NCBI RefSeq assembly: GCF_963678975.1
Contig: NC_089280.1
Coordinates: 35,810,508-35,874,507, forward strand
From: Dysidea avara
Lineage: Eukaryota; Porifera; Demospongiae; Dictyoceratida; Dysideidae
Direction of reading: 5' to 3'
Length of the DNA stretch: 64,000 nucleotides
In this document: positions 35,011 to 47,019 of the stretch, piece after piece
Numbering within the stretch: position 1 is the stretch's first letter
How the letters are laid out: each line of letters opens with the position of its first letter
Position numbers and translations under genes: made by a program
The notes under the pieces: generated by a model
Databases searched by the model: none
What the model was told of the DNA's origin: nothing
What the model saw: the letters and a program-made list of their open reading frames with translations, nothing else

Positions 35011-36293
35011 TAAGTTGTTTTTTCCGACATTTTTTGCACACCTTTTTTACCCCGCGGTGACTGTTCTATTAGAGTATTTCGATCCCGCGATTTTACACAT
35101 GCTTAGTTTTTGCTTTATAACTTTGTCGCTGTAAATCTATTGCTATTCAAACTATCAAAAGGCACTGCTACGATGACCAGCCTATCTATACGCCAATTTT
35201 CAAGTTATTTCTATACTTGGTTTACCCTGTAGCTGTGACAGAACTTTGATCTTTTTTTACAGGAATAAACACTCATAACTCCTTATCAGATTCACAACAA
35301 ACTTAGTACGTGAATCCGCCATTACACGCTCTTCATTTGTACCAAAGATTGTGGCAATCGAGGTACACGTTTGTATTTTATAGAAAGTTTTGCTAAGTGT
35401 GCGAAAAGAAATCGAAGCCCCCGTAGTCCCCCGTACGGCGTAAGAAGAAAAAACGAAGAAATTAAAACGAAATTTTGAACGCCCATATCTCGCAAATGGC
35501 TGTTGCGAATTTAATCAAATTTTCTGTGTGGTGTACCCTACTTGGGGGACAGCTATAATGCAAAAATGGTGTGCTTTGGAGAAGGGGCCATGGAGGTATG
35601 CACATATGAAAAAGCTGTTTTCTTTCTTCCTGTAAATAGTATACTCACGGTGTGTCGCTGGCTTTCTTGGCCGCACGACACACTACCGTGTGTCTTGATA
35701 ACACGATAATCACACTTTGAACGTTCTTCAGTCAAGTTTCAATTCAATGCATGCTACGCATAATTCACACCATCATAGATTACTATTTACTGTTTGATAT
35801 ATTAGTGTTCACATAATACTTAAAACAAATATGCTATACAAAATTCTAACTAGCTTAACTACCAAACTAAGTACTTTAACTACAAAACTAGCTACCTTAA
35901 CTACAAAACAACTTACTATTTGCTTGGTTTTCTTGTATCAGACAGATAACTTTCGAGATCGCGTGTGGATGGTTCGTTTTTCTGCTCTACATTTCCTCGA
36001 CTTGGGGCCTGTTGTCAGAGCCGAATCGTCTCCATTACCTTATAGGATAGTCCTGTGGCAAGAGGACGTGTACTTGGACTGCTCAAACAACCCTGAGACA
36101 ACCCAAACAACCATTCACAGTTCAGAGTCTCGGCGCAGTTGCTGTACCGTGACTGTATTATCGTCTTGTTTAAAACGGTACACCTAACAGGCTAGTTTGT
36201 ATCAATTGTCTGACCACAGTGTGTTTAGACCTATTTTTTCTTCGTTTTTACCGACAGGGTGCTCTAATTGAAATACAGAATTGAAGCTATCAG
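35011..36293. other. Repeat-rich stretch upstream of the LINE
   Basis: 35058-35084 holds a solitary copy of the recurrent motif (TGACTGTTCTATTAGAGTAT form). 35640-35705 shares about 60 bp with 47470-47530 in reverse orientation, including ACACACGGTAGTGTGTCGTG. A three-copy repeat, AACTACAAAACTAGCTACCT-like, lies near 35850-35920. The 5' UTR of the LINE probably lies in the right part, but its start could not be fixed. Confidence 0.5.
35058..35084 (+). repeat. Solitary copy of the recurrent CTCTATTAGAG motif
   Basis: TGACTGTTCTATTAGAGTAT followed by TTCGATC. One substitution (C to T) in the first half weakens the palindrome. No MITE ends were recognised around it. Confidence 0.8.
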
Positions 36294-37508
36294 ATGTCAG
36301 GTCCTAGAGGCATAAAGAGAAAACCTGGAGTCGACGAATCGCCAGATAAGTCTCATTATGTATTATCTAAACAATTGGATATTTGTGGTAAATGCAACAA
36401 AGCATGCACAGAGAATGCTCAAGAACAATAAACGAGTGGAACATACTACCAACTGACACAATTGAAATTGCAGATACTGATCTATTTACAGCTAGACTCC
36501 AATCATATTATTGTACCTAATGTATTTGTTTATGTGATTCCTGAGCACACCAGCAGGGCTGACTGCTCAGTAAACAATAATAATAATAATAATGAGAAAG
36601 CTATACAGTGTGACTTGTGCTGCATGTGGGTGCATGCAGATTGTGATGGTGTTACAAACGAGCAATACAATGCAATAGAAACCCTGTCAACAATTGCCAA
36701 TAGTGTATACTATTGTAGTGTCAACAGCTGCCTTGCTCGATTTAGAAATCTCACTAATGACTGGGTACAACATCAAGCCTATGGCTTATCCAAACCTGAT
36801 CAATCTACCTCAACATTGAAAGACCTAGAACAACTTTCCTCTGCACACAACACACTTGAAAAGGCTGTATTAGATCTAACTAGCAGAATCAATAACTTAC
36901 AGGTCCAGGAGTCACAGTTAGTTGATCAAATAAAAACAACCTCAGATGCCTTGGGCAGACACCCTACCCAACAGGCTCCTGACCGCAGGTCAAATGTTGT
37001 GCTGTATGGCATTGGCGAAAGCCCCACCAAGACTCCCAAACATGAAAGGGTGCAAAAGGACATCAAGGCTGTTCTAGAAATTCTCAATGGTATAAACGTA
37101 CAAATAAATCCTGACCACATTATAGACTGTTTCCGTCTTGGCAAGTTTAAAGTAAACCAACCAAGGCCCAGACCAGTTTTAATTAAGCTAAAGCGTGTAA
37201 TGGATGTCAGTGCAATTCTTGCCAATAAAAGATCTCTGTCCTCTCCTCTGGTCATAAAACCAGACATATCTCCTGACGAAAGGAAAATCGAATCAGCACT
37301 ACTAAAAGAACGTTGGTCATTGATTCAAAGTGACCTTGACCGCAAACACATCAAGCTCATTAACAATTGTATCCTTGTCAATGGCCAGCTACATGGAGAA
37401 ATTGTCAATTCTGTTTTCAAACGTTCTCTCACTTCACATGTTTCAGTACAACCAATGGATCAGCAACCATCACATGCACAATCGCGACATCAGGAACAGT
37501 CTTCCTGA
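36294..37508 (+). pseudogene. LINE ORF1 with PHD finger, interrupted
   Basis: ORF1 proteins bind the element's RNA. The start MSGPRGIKRKPG at 36294 is followed by the first half of a PHD zinc finger (C-x2-C in CGKCNKAC, about 36385-36410). An insertion at 36411-36593 then adds a stop at 36429. The frame resumes without a shift at 36594 with the second half of the finger (IQCDLCCMWVHADC, ending YYC-x4-C). Next come a coiled-coil-like heptad stretch (about 36820-36950) and an RNA-binding-like domain starting SNVVLYGIGES. A C-terminal part follows with LLKERWSLIQSDL. PHD fingers in ORF1 are known for CR1-type LINEs. Its end overlaps the ORF2 frame. Confidence 0.8.
36411..36593 (+). mobile_element. 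183-bp retroposed LINE tail nested in ORF1
   Basis: The inserted piece reads INEWNILPTDTIEIADTDLF from 36428 to a stop near 36519. It continues with a 3' UTR containing CACCAGCAGGGCTGACTGCT and an AAT repeat (36575-36593). This is the 3' end of another copy of the same kind of LINE. GAGAATGCT (36411-36419) and GAGAAAGCT (36594-36602) flank it as an imperfect 9-bp duplication. The added length, 183 bases, is a multiple of three, so the ORF1 frame is kept apart from the stop. Confidence 0.85.
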
Positions 37509-40416
37509 TGAATACTTAAATAGCTACAATGGTAATTCACATGACCATTTTCCCAATAATTCTCCCTCCAATAGTTTAACTAACAACACATTATGTAATG
37601 CAACTGATGATTATTCTAATGATAAATTGAGTCTGAATTGTTGCAGTTTGAGAAGTGTCAGTAAGAAAGCAAGTTTTCTAGCTCTAATAGATGAACACAA
37701 GCCTGACATTATATGTGGACGTGAGTCCCACCTCGATAACTCATATTTTACTGCTGAAATCTTTCCCCCTAATTACACTGTACTTAGAAAAGACCGAGCC
37801 GAAGGTGCTGGAGGAGTCTTCATTTGTGTTGAAAAAAGCCTGAAAATGTCTGAGATGCCAGAACTGAATACAAATGCTGAATTAATTTGGGCTAAAGTAA
37901 CTCTTCCTAAAAAAAAACCAATTCACCTATGTTCATATTATCATCCACCCAATACATCTGTTCACTCTATCCTACAACTGAAAGACTCATTAAACAAACT
38001 AACAAATAACTCAAACAAGTTTCTCAACATTATCATGATGGGTGATTTCAACCTCCCAAGCATATCCTGGACTGACATTGGCGGTCAGGTTACCTCACCG
38101 CCAACATATAGATTGGAAGTAAATAACATATTTTTAGATATAGTAAACAACTTTGGCTTTGAACAATTTGTCAATTCACCAACTCGACAAAGCAATACAC
38201 TTGATCTTGTCTTCTCGACTTACCAAAATGTTACAGATGTTATTGTCACTCCAGGAATATCAGATCATGAAGTTATAACACTCTGTATCAGTACAGCTTG
38301 CAAATTTACACAGAATAAAACAGATCACAAATCACCCTTGTACTATAAGGCAAATATCTTAAACATTAAAAGTGATCTAATGGAATTCCAAAACACCTTC
38401 ATAACCAGTGACCCCCTATTGAGATCTGTTGAGCAGAACTGGTTAAGATTTAAAACTGCAATCAGTGAGACAGTTTCTAAACACATACCACACAAAACTG
38501 TATGGTCACGCAATCACTTACCCTGGATAAACAGGCAAATTAAGAAGGATATGAAAGTTCGCAAACGTTTATATAATAAGGCCAAAAGAACTAATTCTAA
38601 CACTGACTGGAATACCTATCGGCAAATGAAAAATCTCATCAATAATAAACTAAAAGCAGCACACAATAACTATTTTAGTAGAATATTTGATGCATCCTTT
38701 GGTGGTAACTGTCGCCAATTTTGGAAATATATCAGAGCAAAGCGCAAAGACAACAATGAAATTTCTACATTAACAGTGAATGGTCAATGTATATCAGATA
38801 CTAAAAGTAAAGCGACCATCCTGAATAACTACTTCAAATCAGTCTTTACCAAAGAAAACCTGACGCATATTCCTCCTATGGCCAACTCTGGAAGTTCATT
38901 ACCATGTATTCCTAATATTACATTTACAGTTTCTGGCATACAACATCTGCTGTCTACACTTGATACCAACAAAGCCAGTAGCCGGGATCATTTATCTCCA
39001 TATATATTAAAGCATTGTGCAGAAGAGATATCACCAGTTTTACAAATCATTTATTCTCAATCTCTTGACTCTGGATCCCTACCAACTGATTGGTTGGCTG
39101 CCAATGTATGTCCAATCCACAAAAAAGGAAGTTGCACAGAGCCTTCAAACTACCGGCCTATTTCTCTAACCTCTGTCTGTTCCAAAGTAATGGAGCACAT
39201 AATATATCACACCATCATAGAACATCTTAACTCAAATAACATTTTAATTAATATTTTTAGATCCCAACATTCTTGTATAACACAGTTAATTGACTTGGTG
39301 GAGGACCTGTCCTTTGCTATGGACCATCAGAGGCAAGTTGATGTTATCCTACCAGACTTTTCCAAGGCATTTGACAGTGTCCGTCACCAAAGACTTCTCA
39401 AGAAACTTAAACACTATGGAATAAGCAACAACATCTATAATTGGATAGAAACATGGCTTACTAGAAGATCTCAATGTGTAGTCCTGAATGGTATTTCCTC
39501 ACATCCAGTTCCAGTTCAATCTGGTGTACCAAAGGGAACTGTACTTGGTCCTTTAATGTTTCTTCTGTACATAAATGATATCTCCAAGAATATTCACTCG
39601 CAATTACGTCTTTTTGCTGATGATTGTCTTCTCTATAGAGTAATACATACTGAACAGGATACCCTTCAATTACAACAGGATCTTGACCTATTATCCAATT
39701 GGGCAGAAACATGGCAACTGAAATTCAACATAAACAAATGTACTATAATGCGATTCACTAGGTCTACATCACCACTCACATTTAATTATCAACTCAACAA
39801 TCTAGTCTTATCCACTGCAGATCAACATCTGTATCTTGGTGTATTACTGGACAAGAAATTATCATGGTCACCACATATATCTCGCACTACAAGTAAAGCT
39901 ACATGAACTCTAAACTTTCTAAAATGTAATTTAAGCACCTGCTGTACAGATGTAAAAGCTGCAGCTTACCTTTCAATGGTCCGTCCCTCAATGGAATATG
40001 CAGCAGCAGTCTGGGATCCCCACCATACTGGGGATATCCAACATTTGGAAAAGGTACAACGCAGAGCTGCAAGATGGGCACTTAATGATTATGGAAGATA
40101 TAATTCAGTTACATCTATGTTGGAAATTTTAGGATGGGACACTCTTAAAAAAAGACGCATGATTACAAGATTACAAACACTATTTAAAATATTACACAAT
40201 GATTATGCACTCGAAATTCCACATCACTATCTCCACCAAACACGACACACCAGACAGTATCACCCCCAACACTTCATTATTCCAAATTCATCTACTGTAA
40301 CATATCAACAGAGCTTTTACTCAAAAACAATTAATGAATGGAACAACTTACCCACTGCAATAATTGATCACGATGATTTGAATTTATTTACTAATAACTT
40401 ACTAACATTACCATAG
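37330..40416 (+). pseudogene. LINE ORF2: APE endonuclease and reverse transcriptase, one stop
   Basis: The protein nicks target DNA and reverse-transcribes the element RNA. The endonuclease begins near 37620 (LNCCSLRSVSKKA). It has the catalytic E in GRESHLD, the GDFNLPSISW block and the ISDH end. The reverse transcriptase has NYRPISLTSVCSKVMEHI, DFSKAFDSVRH, SGVPKGTVLGPLMFLLYIND and FADD, so its catalytic aspartates are present. The frame is open from 37330 to 39903, then TGA at 39904-39906, then open again in the same frame to 40416 (ending INEWNNLPTAIIDHDDLNLF). A single CGA-to-TGA change would explain the stop. The true start is unclear; the first part overlaps ORF1. Confidence 0.85.
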
Positions 40417-40439
40417 ACTCTTAAATCATTGTAGCTAGC

Positions 40440-40829
40440 TATAGTATGTTCATGTTGAGCTGAATCCTCAAAAACATTTAATAACTCACAGATGATGCAG
40501 TTATACACGATCTTGAAATTTGGTTCATTTGTAGTACTGCTTGACCCGCTAAAAATATTTCAAAATCTTTTTGTTCAAATGTTTGACATAATATTTACGG
40601 CCAATCAAAATTTTCACAATACATTTCCTATGGGGAAGCCATATAAGTACATTGTCAATTATAGCCCTTTCCCAAACTTGTAATGGATCCAAACTGTACG
40701 TGTCTGTTGTTGACACCTTTGCTGTTACCAATAATCATCTGGTTGGCTGAAATGTTAAATCTTTTGAGAAAAATCCACTTTTAATTTTTAGCTGTTTTTC
40801 AGGATTCAGCTCAACGTGAATATACTATA
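40440..40829. mobile_element. 390-bp MITE in the LINE 3' UTR
   Basis: TATAGTATGTTCATGTTGAG at the left and the reverse complement of the right end (TATAGTATATTCACGTTGAG) match over about 35 bp, continuing through CTGAATCCT. It lies between the ORF2 stop and the LINE's tail, so it is younger than the LINE. Interior non-coding. A TA target duplication is possible. Confidence 0.8.
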
Positions 40830-40917
40830 ATACTTGTAAATCTTTGTAAATTCCTTTTTTCCTGGACACATCAGCAGAGCTGCCTGCCCAGTAATAATAA
40901 ATAAATAAATAAATAAA

Positions 40918-41129
40918 TCAGTAAGTGTATCAATTAGGTAATTAACTGCGTGGGCGGCCGATATTTTTACAATTTTTGTTACAGCCTTGTAGCCAAACTT
41001 TTCCATGATAAAGCAAGTCAAGTATATAGTTATAAAACAGCTAAGCCAGCTTTTCAAGCAGCATTTTTAGTGGAATTCTAGACCCTTCGCAAAGCGATCT
41101 ACTAATTGCGTGGGCGGCTGATAAATATA
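40918..41129. other. Spacer between the two LINEs
   Basis: ACTGCGTGGGCGGC (about 40946) and ATTGCGTGGGCGGC (about 41106) are repeated about 160 bp apart. The piece with TACAGCCTTGTAGCCAAAC (about 40980) is a diverged relative of 45445-45505. The DNA around LINE copy B may therefore once have been continuous. Confidence 0.45.
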
Positions 41130-41280
41130 CACAATTCAATTCAATTATTAGCTTTATAGTGCAATGTTACAGGTGTACATGGTTGCACAACAATAAAAGT
41201 GAGTTCGTATACAATTACACTAAAAGTAATCTGGTAAGTACCAGATCCCATAACTTAAATTAAGTACTATATAATTACAA

Positions 41281-44125
41281 TTAACTGCTAAATGTATCAA
41301 AGTTGGGTGGCTTGGGATGTTTGGAGCAGATGCTACAAGGACATGTAAAATGGAAACTATGCTGGTTGTCTGGATCGAAGTTTCTCATAAAATGTTGCCA
41401 TAGGATTTTAGTTAGTTGAAATTTAATGGTAACAAAGGGTTGAGTTAGGTCAATTACTGGTAAGCTGTTGAAGGTTCGAGGAAGTCTGTTGAAGTAGAAG
41501 TTTCTTTGTTGATTAGCTGACGTAAAAACATGTTCAAGTTTGTTACTGGAAGAAGACCTAGTAGAATGATGACAGAATTTGATGAAGGTCTGGATGTTGA
41601 AATGATCAGATGGATTTTGAATTGATTTTATGAAAAACAGAATGTCACACTGGTCATAAATATACATTAATGGTAGTAGGTTGAGCTTGATAAGGCGAGT
41701 TTTATAATCAGAAACATAATCGTTGAGGATGTATTTGGTAGCTCGGCACTGTATTCTTTCAAGAGCAGAGATATCTTGGATAAGGTAGGGATGCCACAAT
41801 GGGGAACAATACAGGAGCTGAGACCTTACTAGTGCTATGTACAGAGTTCTTTTAGTTGTAGTGTTAATAGAATGGCTGAATGTACGTCTAAGCAATCCTA
41901 GGGTTCGATAAGCTTTGGATGAAATGTGGTGATAGTGGTTTCTCCAGGACAGGTCGGTGGATAGAATGATACCAAGGTCACGATGGGTGTTACTAGATGT
42001 TATCGAGGAATCGTCAATGTTGTAAGAAGTTGGGAACTTTGTATTAAAGGAGAGGTGAATAAATTTCTTAAGTGTTAAAAGATAAGTTTGAGTCTTGAGA
42101 CCAGTCAAATAAGGAGTTGAGGTCATCCTGGAGTTTGATAGAATCAAGTAGTTCAAAAATGAGTTTGTAGCATTTAGTGTCATCTGCAAAAGATAAAGCA
42201 TTGGAGTGATGAATGGATAGATACAAATCGTTAATGAAAACTAAGAACAAAAGTGGGCCAAGGATGCTCCCCTGGGGCACACCTAATAAAACTGGAAGTA
42301 GAGTTGAGTAGGAACCATTGAGTCGTACACATTGGTATCTATTATAGAGATATCATTTGAACCACCACCACAGGTTGCCTGTAATGCCAATTTGCCACAA
42401 TTTTAAGAGTAGTTCATTGTGAGGAACTCGGTCGAAAGCTTTGGAAAAATCTAAATAGATTACGTCTGTTTGGGTTTTGTGCTCATAAATATCTTTGAGG
42501 AAGATAAGAAGTTGTTGCAAAGTTGAGCGCCCTTTCATGAATCCAAATTGTGAGGTAGAGATACGACTAGAAATAGATTTTGTAACTTTTTCATGAATAA
42601 TATGTTCGAGTACCTTGGACACAATGCAGAGTAGGGATATAGGTCTATAATTAGTAACACAATTTTTGTTGCCAGCTTTGAAAATAGGGGTGATGCAATG
42701 TATCTGCCATTCGGAAGGAAGACAACAATGGTAAATGGCATATGAAAATAAATAGTGTAAAGGTTTGGTTAAAACAATAGCACAGTTTTTTAGGACAGCA
42801 GGACTAATTCCATCAATACCAGTCGCCTTTGAAGAGTCAAGAGATAGTAAGCAGTGTGGACTTCGTCTTCAGTGATATTGATGGAGTCAATGGTAGAATT
42901 TGTAGAAGGCATGTCTTCAAATAGAGGTAAGGAGTAGGTACTCTGAGAGAACACAGAGTAAAAGTACCTGTTGAACAAAGTAGCTTTATCAATGTCATGG
43001 GTGGCAGAACTATCATCAAAGAAGACTGTAGCAGGGATAGAAGCGGATTTAGTGATGTTTCTTACATGCTGATATATTTTTGAGTCATTACTGAAGGTAA
43101 AATTGTGGACTAGATTTGCTTCAAAGTTGGCCTTGGCTTGTTGGATGCTGTTTTGGAGGTTATCTTCTGCTGTTTTTATACAATTCAAATTGTGATCAGT
43201 AGGATGAGATTTGTATTTCTTTCGTAGAGTCCGAACACACTTAATCTGATGGCGTATATTTGAAGTGTACCATTTAGGAAACTGAGAAGAGCTGGTTCTA
43301 ATTTTAGGAATAAACAGGTCCATTCCCCTAGTGATATTGTTCTTGATAAAGAGCCAGATAGAGTCTATGTCAGATAGCTGTTCACAGGTAGTATAGTCAA
43401 TATGAGACAGATAATTGATGAGGCCAGGATAATTGGCTTTAGAGTAATCAAAGATATCTAGTGGAGTGTGTGAGGGTATATGGTCTGCATGTGACTTAAC
43501 ACTTAAGGTGACAATAAAGTGATCAGATGATATCGATTGGTAATGGGGATGAATAGATATGTTGTACACAATATCTTCATTGTTAGTGATTATTAAGTCC
43601 AGAGTGTTTCCTTGATTGTGGGTTGGCTCATCAACCAGTTGAAAGAGGTTTAGCTGAAACAGTAAGTCACAAAATTTGTTAGATTTTGGTGAGGATCCAC
43701 TATAAGTGGCCCAGTTGACATCAGGGAGATTGAAGTCTCCCAAGAGAATAATTGGACTTGATTCGTTGACTAGGTTGGTAAGGTAACTATGCAGCGATTC
43801 ATGGTAAGAGTTTGGAGGAATGTAAACAACATTGACTATAAATGGATTTGATGTAGAGATGAGAACAGTTAGGATTTCAACATGAGGTGAGGATGACAAT
43901 TGACTACTAGTGATGTTATCCTTTACAGCAAGTAAAACACCCCCACCTCTAGAATCTCTATCTTTATGATAAATGGTATAGCCACTGGGTATTATTTCAT
44001 TGTCAAATATATCTTTAGATAACCAAGTCTTGGTGATACACAAAATGCTGAAATCAGATGAACAAATAAAAGATTGGAAATTGGATAGTTTGTTTGTTGA
44101 CAAGACTTCTGGCATTCATTAAGCA
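41281..44125 (-). pseudogene. LINE ORF2, frameshifted, endonuclease residue changed
   Basis: It begins with the NARSLV endonuclease block (about 44103-44122). A CAAA-type 4-bp duplication at about 44090-44101 then shifts the frame into KLSNFQSF. The catalytic glutamate block reads CITKTWLS: codon 44029-44031 is AAG (K) where the family has E. GDFNLPDVNW and SSDHF are intact. A shift near 42840 leads into NYRPISLL, SQFGFMKGRSTLQQL, LDFSKAFDRVPH, a TGA near 42354, then GVPQGSILGPLLFLVFIND and FADD. A last shift near 42070 leads into the C-terminal part, which ends at 41281 with a C-x3-C type tail. Confidence 0.85.
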
Positions 44126-44305
44126 AATGTGCAGATCATTTGGTTGAGTGTCATGTGGGATAGAATGTTGATTGAAATCATGTAAGTTATTGATGCTGTT
44201 TCCAGTATTGACGTCACTAGAAATTATGTCAGAGTTATCATTGGTAAAAGCATTTGAATCATTTATTAAATTAAGAGAAGTGTTGTAGGGTGTACCAGGA
44301 ACTAG

Positions 44306-45114
44306 TCAATTGTTGGAGGACTCCATTGCAGTTTCAGTTTGTGGAGATTGGGAAAGGATGAATGAGGAGTTAATGATTTGGCCATGTAGTTTGTTCTGGA
44401 CAAAAATCTTATTATAACGAATTCTAATGACTTTTTGGATTAGAGACCACCTCTCTTTTAGAAGAAGTGACCCAGTCTCAGTAGATGACGAATAGATAGG
44501 GGATTGATGGAGTTTTCACCTTCTGTAACAATGGATGTAACTTTATCTAAGTCGTGAGTGAGCCGTTCATTCCTAGGAGTCCCCTTACTACATTCATTTA
44601 TTCCATAAATCACTACATTAAACTTACGATCTCCTTGTGCTTTATCATCTGCCTTGTCAAACCTTTTAGCGGTTGTTGCTGACTGTGTCTGCCTGTTGGT
44701 GACAGACACAACAGGAGTTGACTGTATGTCCAGTTGTGACTCAGGGGAAGAGCCTTGAGGGTTAATAACCTCGTTGGTTGGAGATGCTGAAACTTTCAGA
44801 GCTGTCACTTCTTGAATGAGATCATCAACGGTAGATTTTAATTCTTGCAATTGATTTTCTTGAATGCTTAGATGACAGTGTGGGCAGTAAAAAGGATCTT
44901 CTCCTTCTTGAAACATTTTGTACAGTGTCTGTGAGAATCCGGCACATTGCCGGTGGATCCAAGCATTACAAGTACTTTCACAGTAAATTGCCTCGTGCCC
45001 CTCTGTGTCTTCAGTGGCATCAATAATAGGATCCAAACAAATTGGATAAATTGTTGAAGTATCACCTGGAGAGTTTATTGGAGGTTGTTTCCTCTTAGTA
45101 TGAGGGGTTGCCAT
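44306..45114 (-). pseudogene. LINE ORF1 with PHD finger, internal deletion
   Basis: It starts MATPHTKRKQPP at 45114. A PHD finger follows: CLDPI, then AIYCESTCNAWIHRQCAGFS and YCPHC. Next are a coiled-coil-like stretch and the RNA-binding-like block KFNVVIYGINECSKGTPRNE. At about 44470 the protein passes abruptly from LLRLGHF into a shifted frame with KERWSLIQ. The roughly 50-residue part that copy A has between these two blocks is absent, so a deletion of about 150 bp removed it and broke the frame. The later frame ends at a stop at 44306-44308. Confidence 0.75.
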
Positions 45115-45165
45115 GGTGACAATTCTAGTATTAATAAAACACGAGAGCAGGCAGTTAAAGTACAA

Positions 45166-45591
45166 TAGTTTTCTGACCTTTGGTGGTACCGTTAAAAGAA
45201 ACTAAGCCACGATACAGCAGCGTATGCATCTGGGGGTCAGGATCTTCAGGGACAGAGACGTCACGTCCGTCTGGCTAAAATCAGCCTGGCTTGGTTTCCT
45301 GGTAATCCTTGCGACTAATGAAGACTTTGAGAATAGTAAGATGGCTTTGTAGAATCAAAAACACACAATTAGGGCCAGGTAACATAGAACACTATAGCAC
45401 CAAACAACTTCATTCCCGCGGTTTTGTGCTTACACAGCTTGTTATAGCCTTGCAACCAAACATTTCGCGAATAAGCAAGCCTAAAGAGTTACAAAACAGT
45501 TGGTAACATCTTACAGCAATATCACAATGGTAAGCTGTAATTATCATATCGCGATAATGATTTGATTTTGATTATGATTAGCTAACATACC
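45166..45591. other. No recognised gene
   Basis: 45445-45505 shares a diverged block (TATAGCCTTGCAACCAAAC) with 40980-41040. Nothing coding seen. Confidence 0.4.
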
Positions 45592-45910
45592 GGTAAAGGC
45601 ACAGCCTATATACTGGATCTGCACACAATAGTACAATTAACCATTATACAAAAGTAAATCTCGAGTCAAATAAGTGATTATCTAATAAGGATTTAAAATT
45701 ATTTACAGAATTTATGTTAACTACAACTGCAGGCAAAGCGTTCCAATCATTAATTAACCTATTAAAAAATATTTTGATTGACAGTTTAATCTTGAGTGAC
45801 ATTTGAAAAGCTTAAACTGATGTCTCCTTGTAATGGTGGTATTGGAGTAGGTATATAGATTGGAAAAATCTGAATTGAAGTAGTTATTGATAATCCTGTA
45901 AAGTAGTATC
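45592..45910 (-). pseudogene. LINE ORF2 3' end, third subfamily
   Basis: On the minus strand, frames read TRRHQFKLFKCHSRLN, then NRLINDWNALPAVVVNINSV and a short tail, with shifts between. This is the usual end of a CR1/jockey-type ORF2. It is truncated on the 5' side. Confidence 0.7.
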
Positions 45911-46374
45911 ATTTTTTGATCGCGAGTATCGAACTATCGATATTATCGCTCAGCCTCGCGCTCAGCACCTACAAAAAAGATGTGACCACGAAACTAAAAG
46001 TAACTAGCAACTAAAGGAGCTAATATCTGGTGAGGCCAAGAAATGAATGTTAATATATACTGCATGATTACTAAGTATATGCAGTCTGACTGCATTCCGC
46101 CCTAATTGATTCCCTGTAAAGGCTGATAAATTGGTATCTTTCCAATAGTCATTGTAGAGGAGAAAAAGGCGGTTGAATTACTAGCCAATTACAGGGAATT
46201 ATTTAGGAATGCAGCAAGACTCTACACAAGTCAATAATAAAGGACCAAACTTTTTAGCCAGTCAGTTGCCAGTATTAACATTCATTTCTTGGCCTTACAA
46301 GATATTAGCTCCTTTAGTTATCAGAGTTTGATGGGCATGTCATTTTTGTACAGCAAAGCTGTTTTTAAATGGGA

Positions 46375-46535
46375 TATCGGGGGAAGATCCAGAGTTTGGA
46401 AAAGGGGGCACATTGCTGAGAGAGAGAGAGAAAAAAAAGATTGACTGCTCTATTAGAGTATCTCAATCTTGTATGCAATTTTTTGAAGGGGATGGGGGGT
46501 TTGCACGTGCCCCCCTGGATCCACCACTGGGTATA
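46375..46535. mobile_element. Short hAT-type MITE relative
   Basis: The left side has GATCCAGAGTTTGG and the right side CCCCCCTGGATCCACCACTG, weakly inverted to each other. The core holds TTGACTGCTCTATTAGAGTA plus TCTCAATCT (46442-46469), preceded by a GA-rich tract. It resembles 50146-50428 but is shorter and lacks a clear target duplication. Confidence 0.55.
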
Positions 46536-46672
46536 CTGCTGTATTGCAAATCAGATATCACTTTTCTAGGCATGTGGTGCACAAGTAATCAGTAAGACCA
46601 TCCTATAGGGATACACCCTAAAACAGCAATTTAAACATTAAAGTAAATGGTCTTATAAAGAGGTGGTCTTTA

Positions 46673-46980
46673 GGAAAGGGGGGTCAAAAATGAACTGAGG
46701 CACTACATTGTCTCTGGTTTGATAAGGTAATTATATAAGACCAAAAAAAAAAAAAAGGTCATAGCCAGCTAACAATAGCTGCCCACCTCACCAACCACGC
46801 ATTTATAGCTGATAAAGTACATAAAAATCCTTAAATAGCTCACTACACACTGTTCTAATACTGTGACTGCTTTATTAGAGTGACTGCTCTATTAGAGTAT
46901 CTCGATCTTAGTATACTAAAAAATTTTGGAGGGGGGGGTCATGCAAGAGCCCCCTTTGACCCCCCTGTATTCGCCCCTGT
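46673..46980. mobile_element. hAT-type MITE, left end missing
   Basis: The right end GGGGGGTCA-type box and TTCGCCCCTG match the family. The left end starts only at AAGGGGGGTCA, so about 15 bp of terminal repeat are lost. The interior has the A-tract, AAAGGTCATAGCCAGCTAAC and two adjacent copies of the recurrent motif (46863-46908). Confidence 0.75.
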
Positions 46981-47019
46981 TTTTATAAAGAGATGAGCAC
47001 TTATTAAATTTACCTAAGT

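Larger units (their letters stand above)
36294..40917 (+). mobile_element. CR1-like LINE, nearly complete (copy A)
   Basis: ORF1 (36294-37508) and ORF2 (to 40416) are followed by a 3' UTR ending in CAGCAGAGCTGCCTGCCCAG and an AATAAATA repeat (40885-40917). Defects are few. A 183-bp retroposed fragment splits ORF1, ORF2 has one in-frame stop at 39904-39906, and a 390-bp MITE sits in the 3' UTR. The long uninterrupted frames suggest recent activity of the family. CR1 is chosen for the PHD finger in ORF1 and the APE endonuclease-RT order with a short microsatellite end. Confidence 0.85.
41130..45165 (-). mobile_element. CR1-like LINE, decayed (copy B)
   Basis: Opposite strand to copy A and a different subfamily: the two proteins share motifs but differ strongly. 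ORF1 lies at 44306-45114 and ORF2 at 41281-44125. The 3' end runs through 41135-41160 with an AATTG repeat. Defects include an internal ORF1 deletion, three frameshifts and a stop in ORF2, and a changed endonuclease residue. It is clearly older than copy A. Confidence 0.85.

Noticed and set aside
36926..37267. 113-codon minus-strand frame
   Set aside because: Antisense shadow of LINE ORF1.
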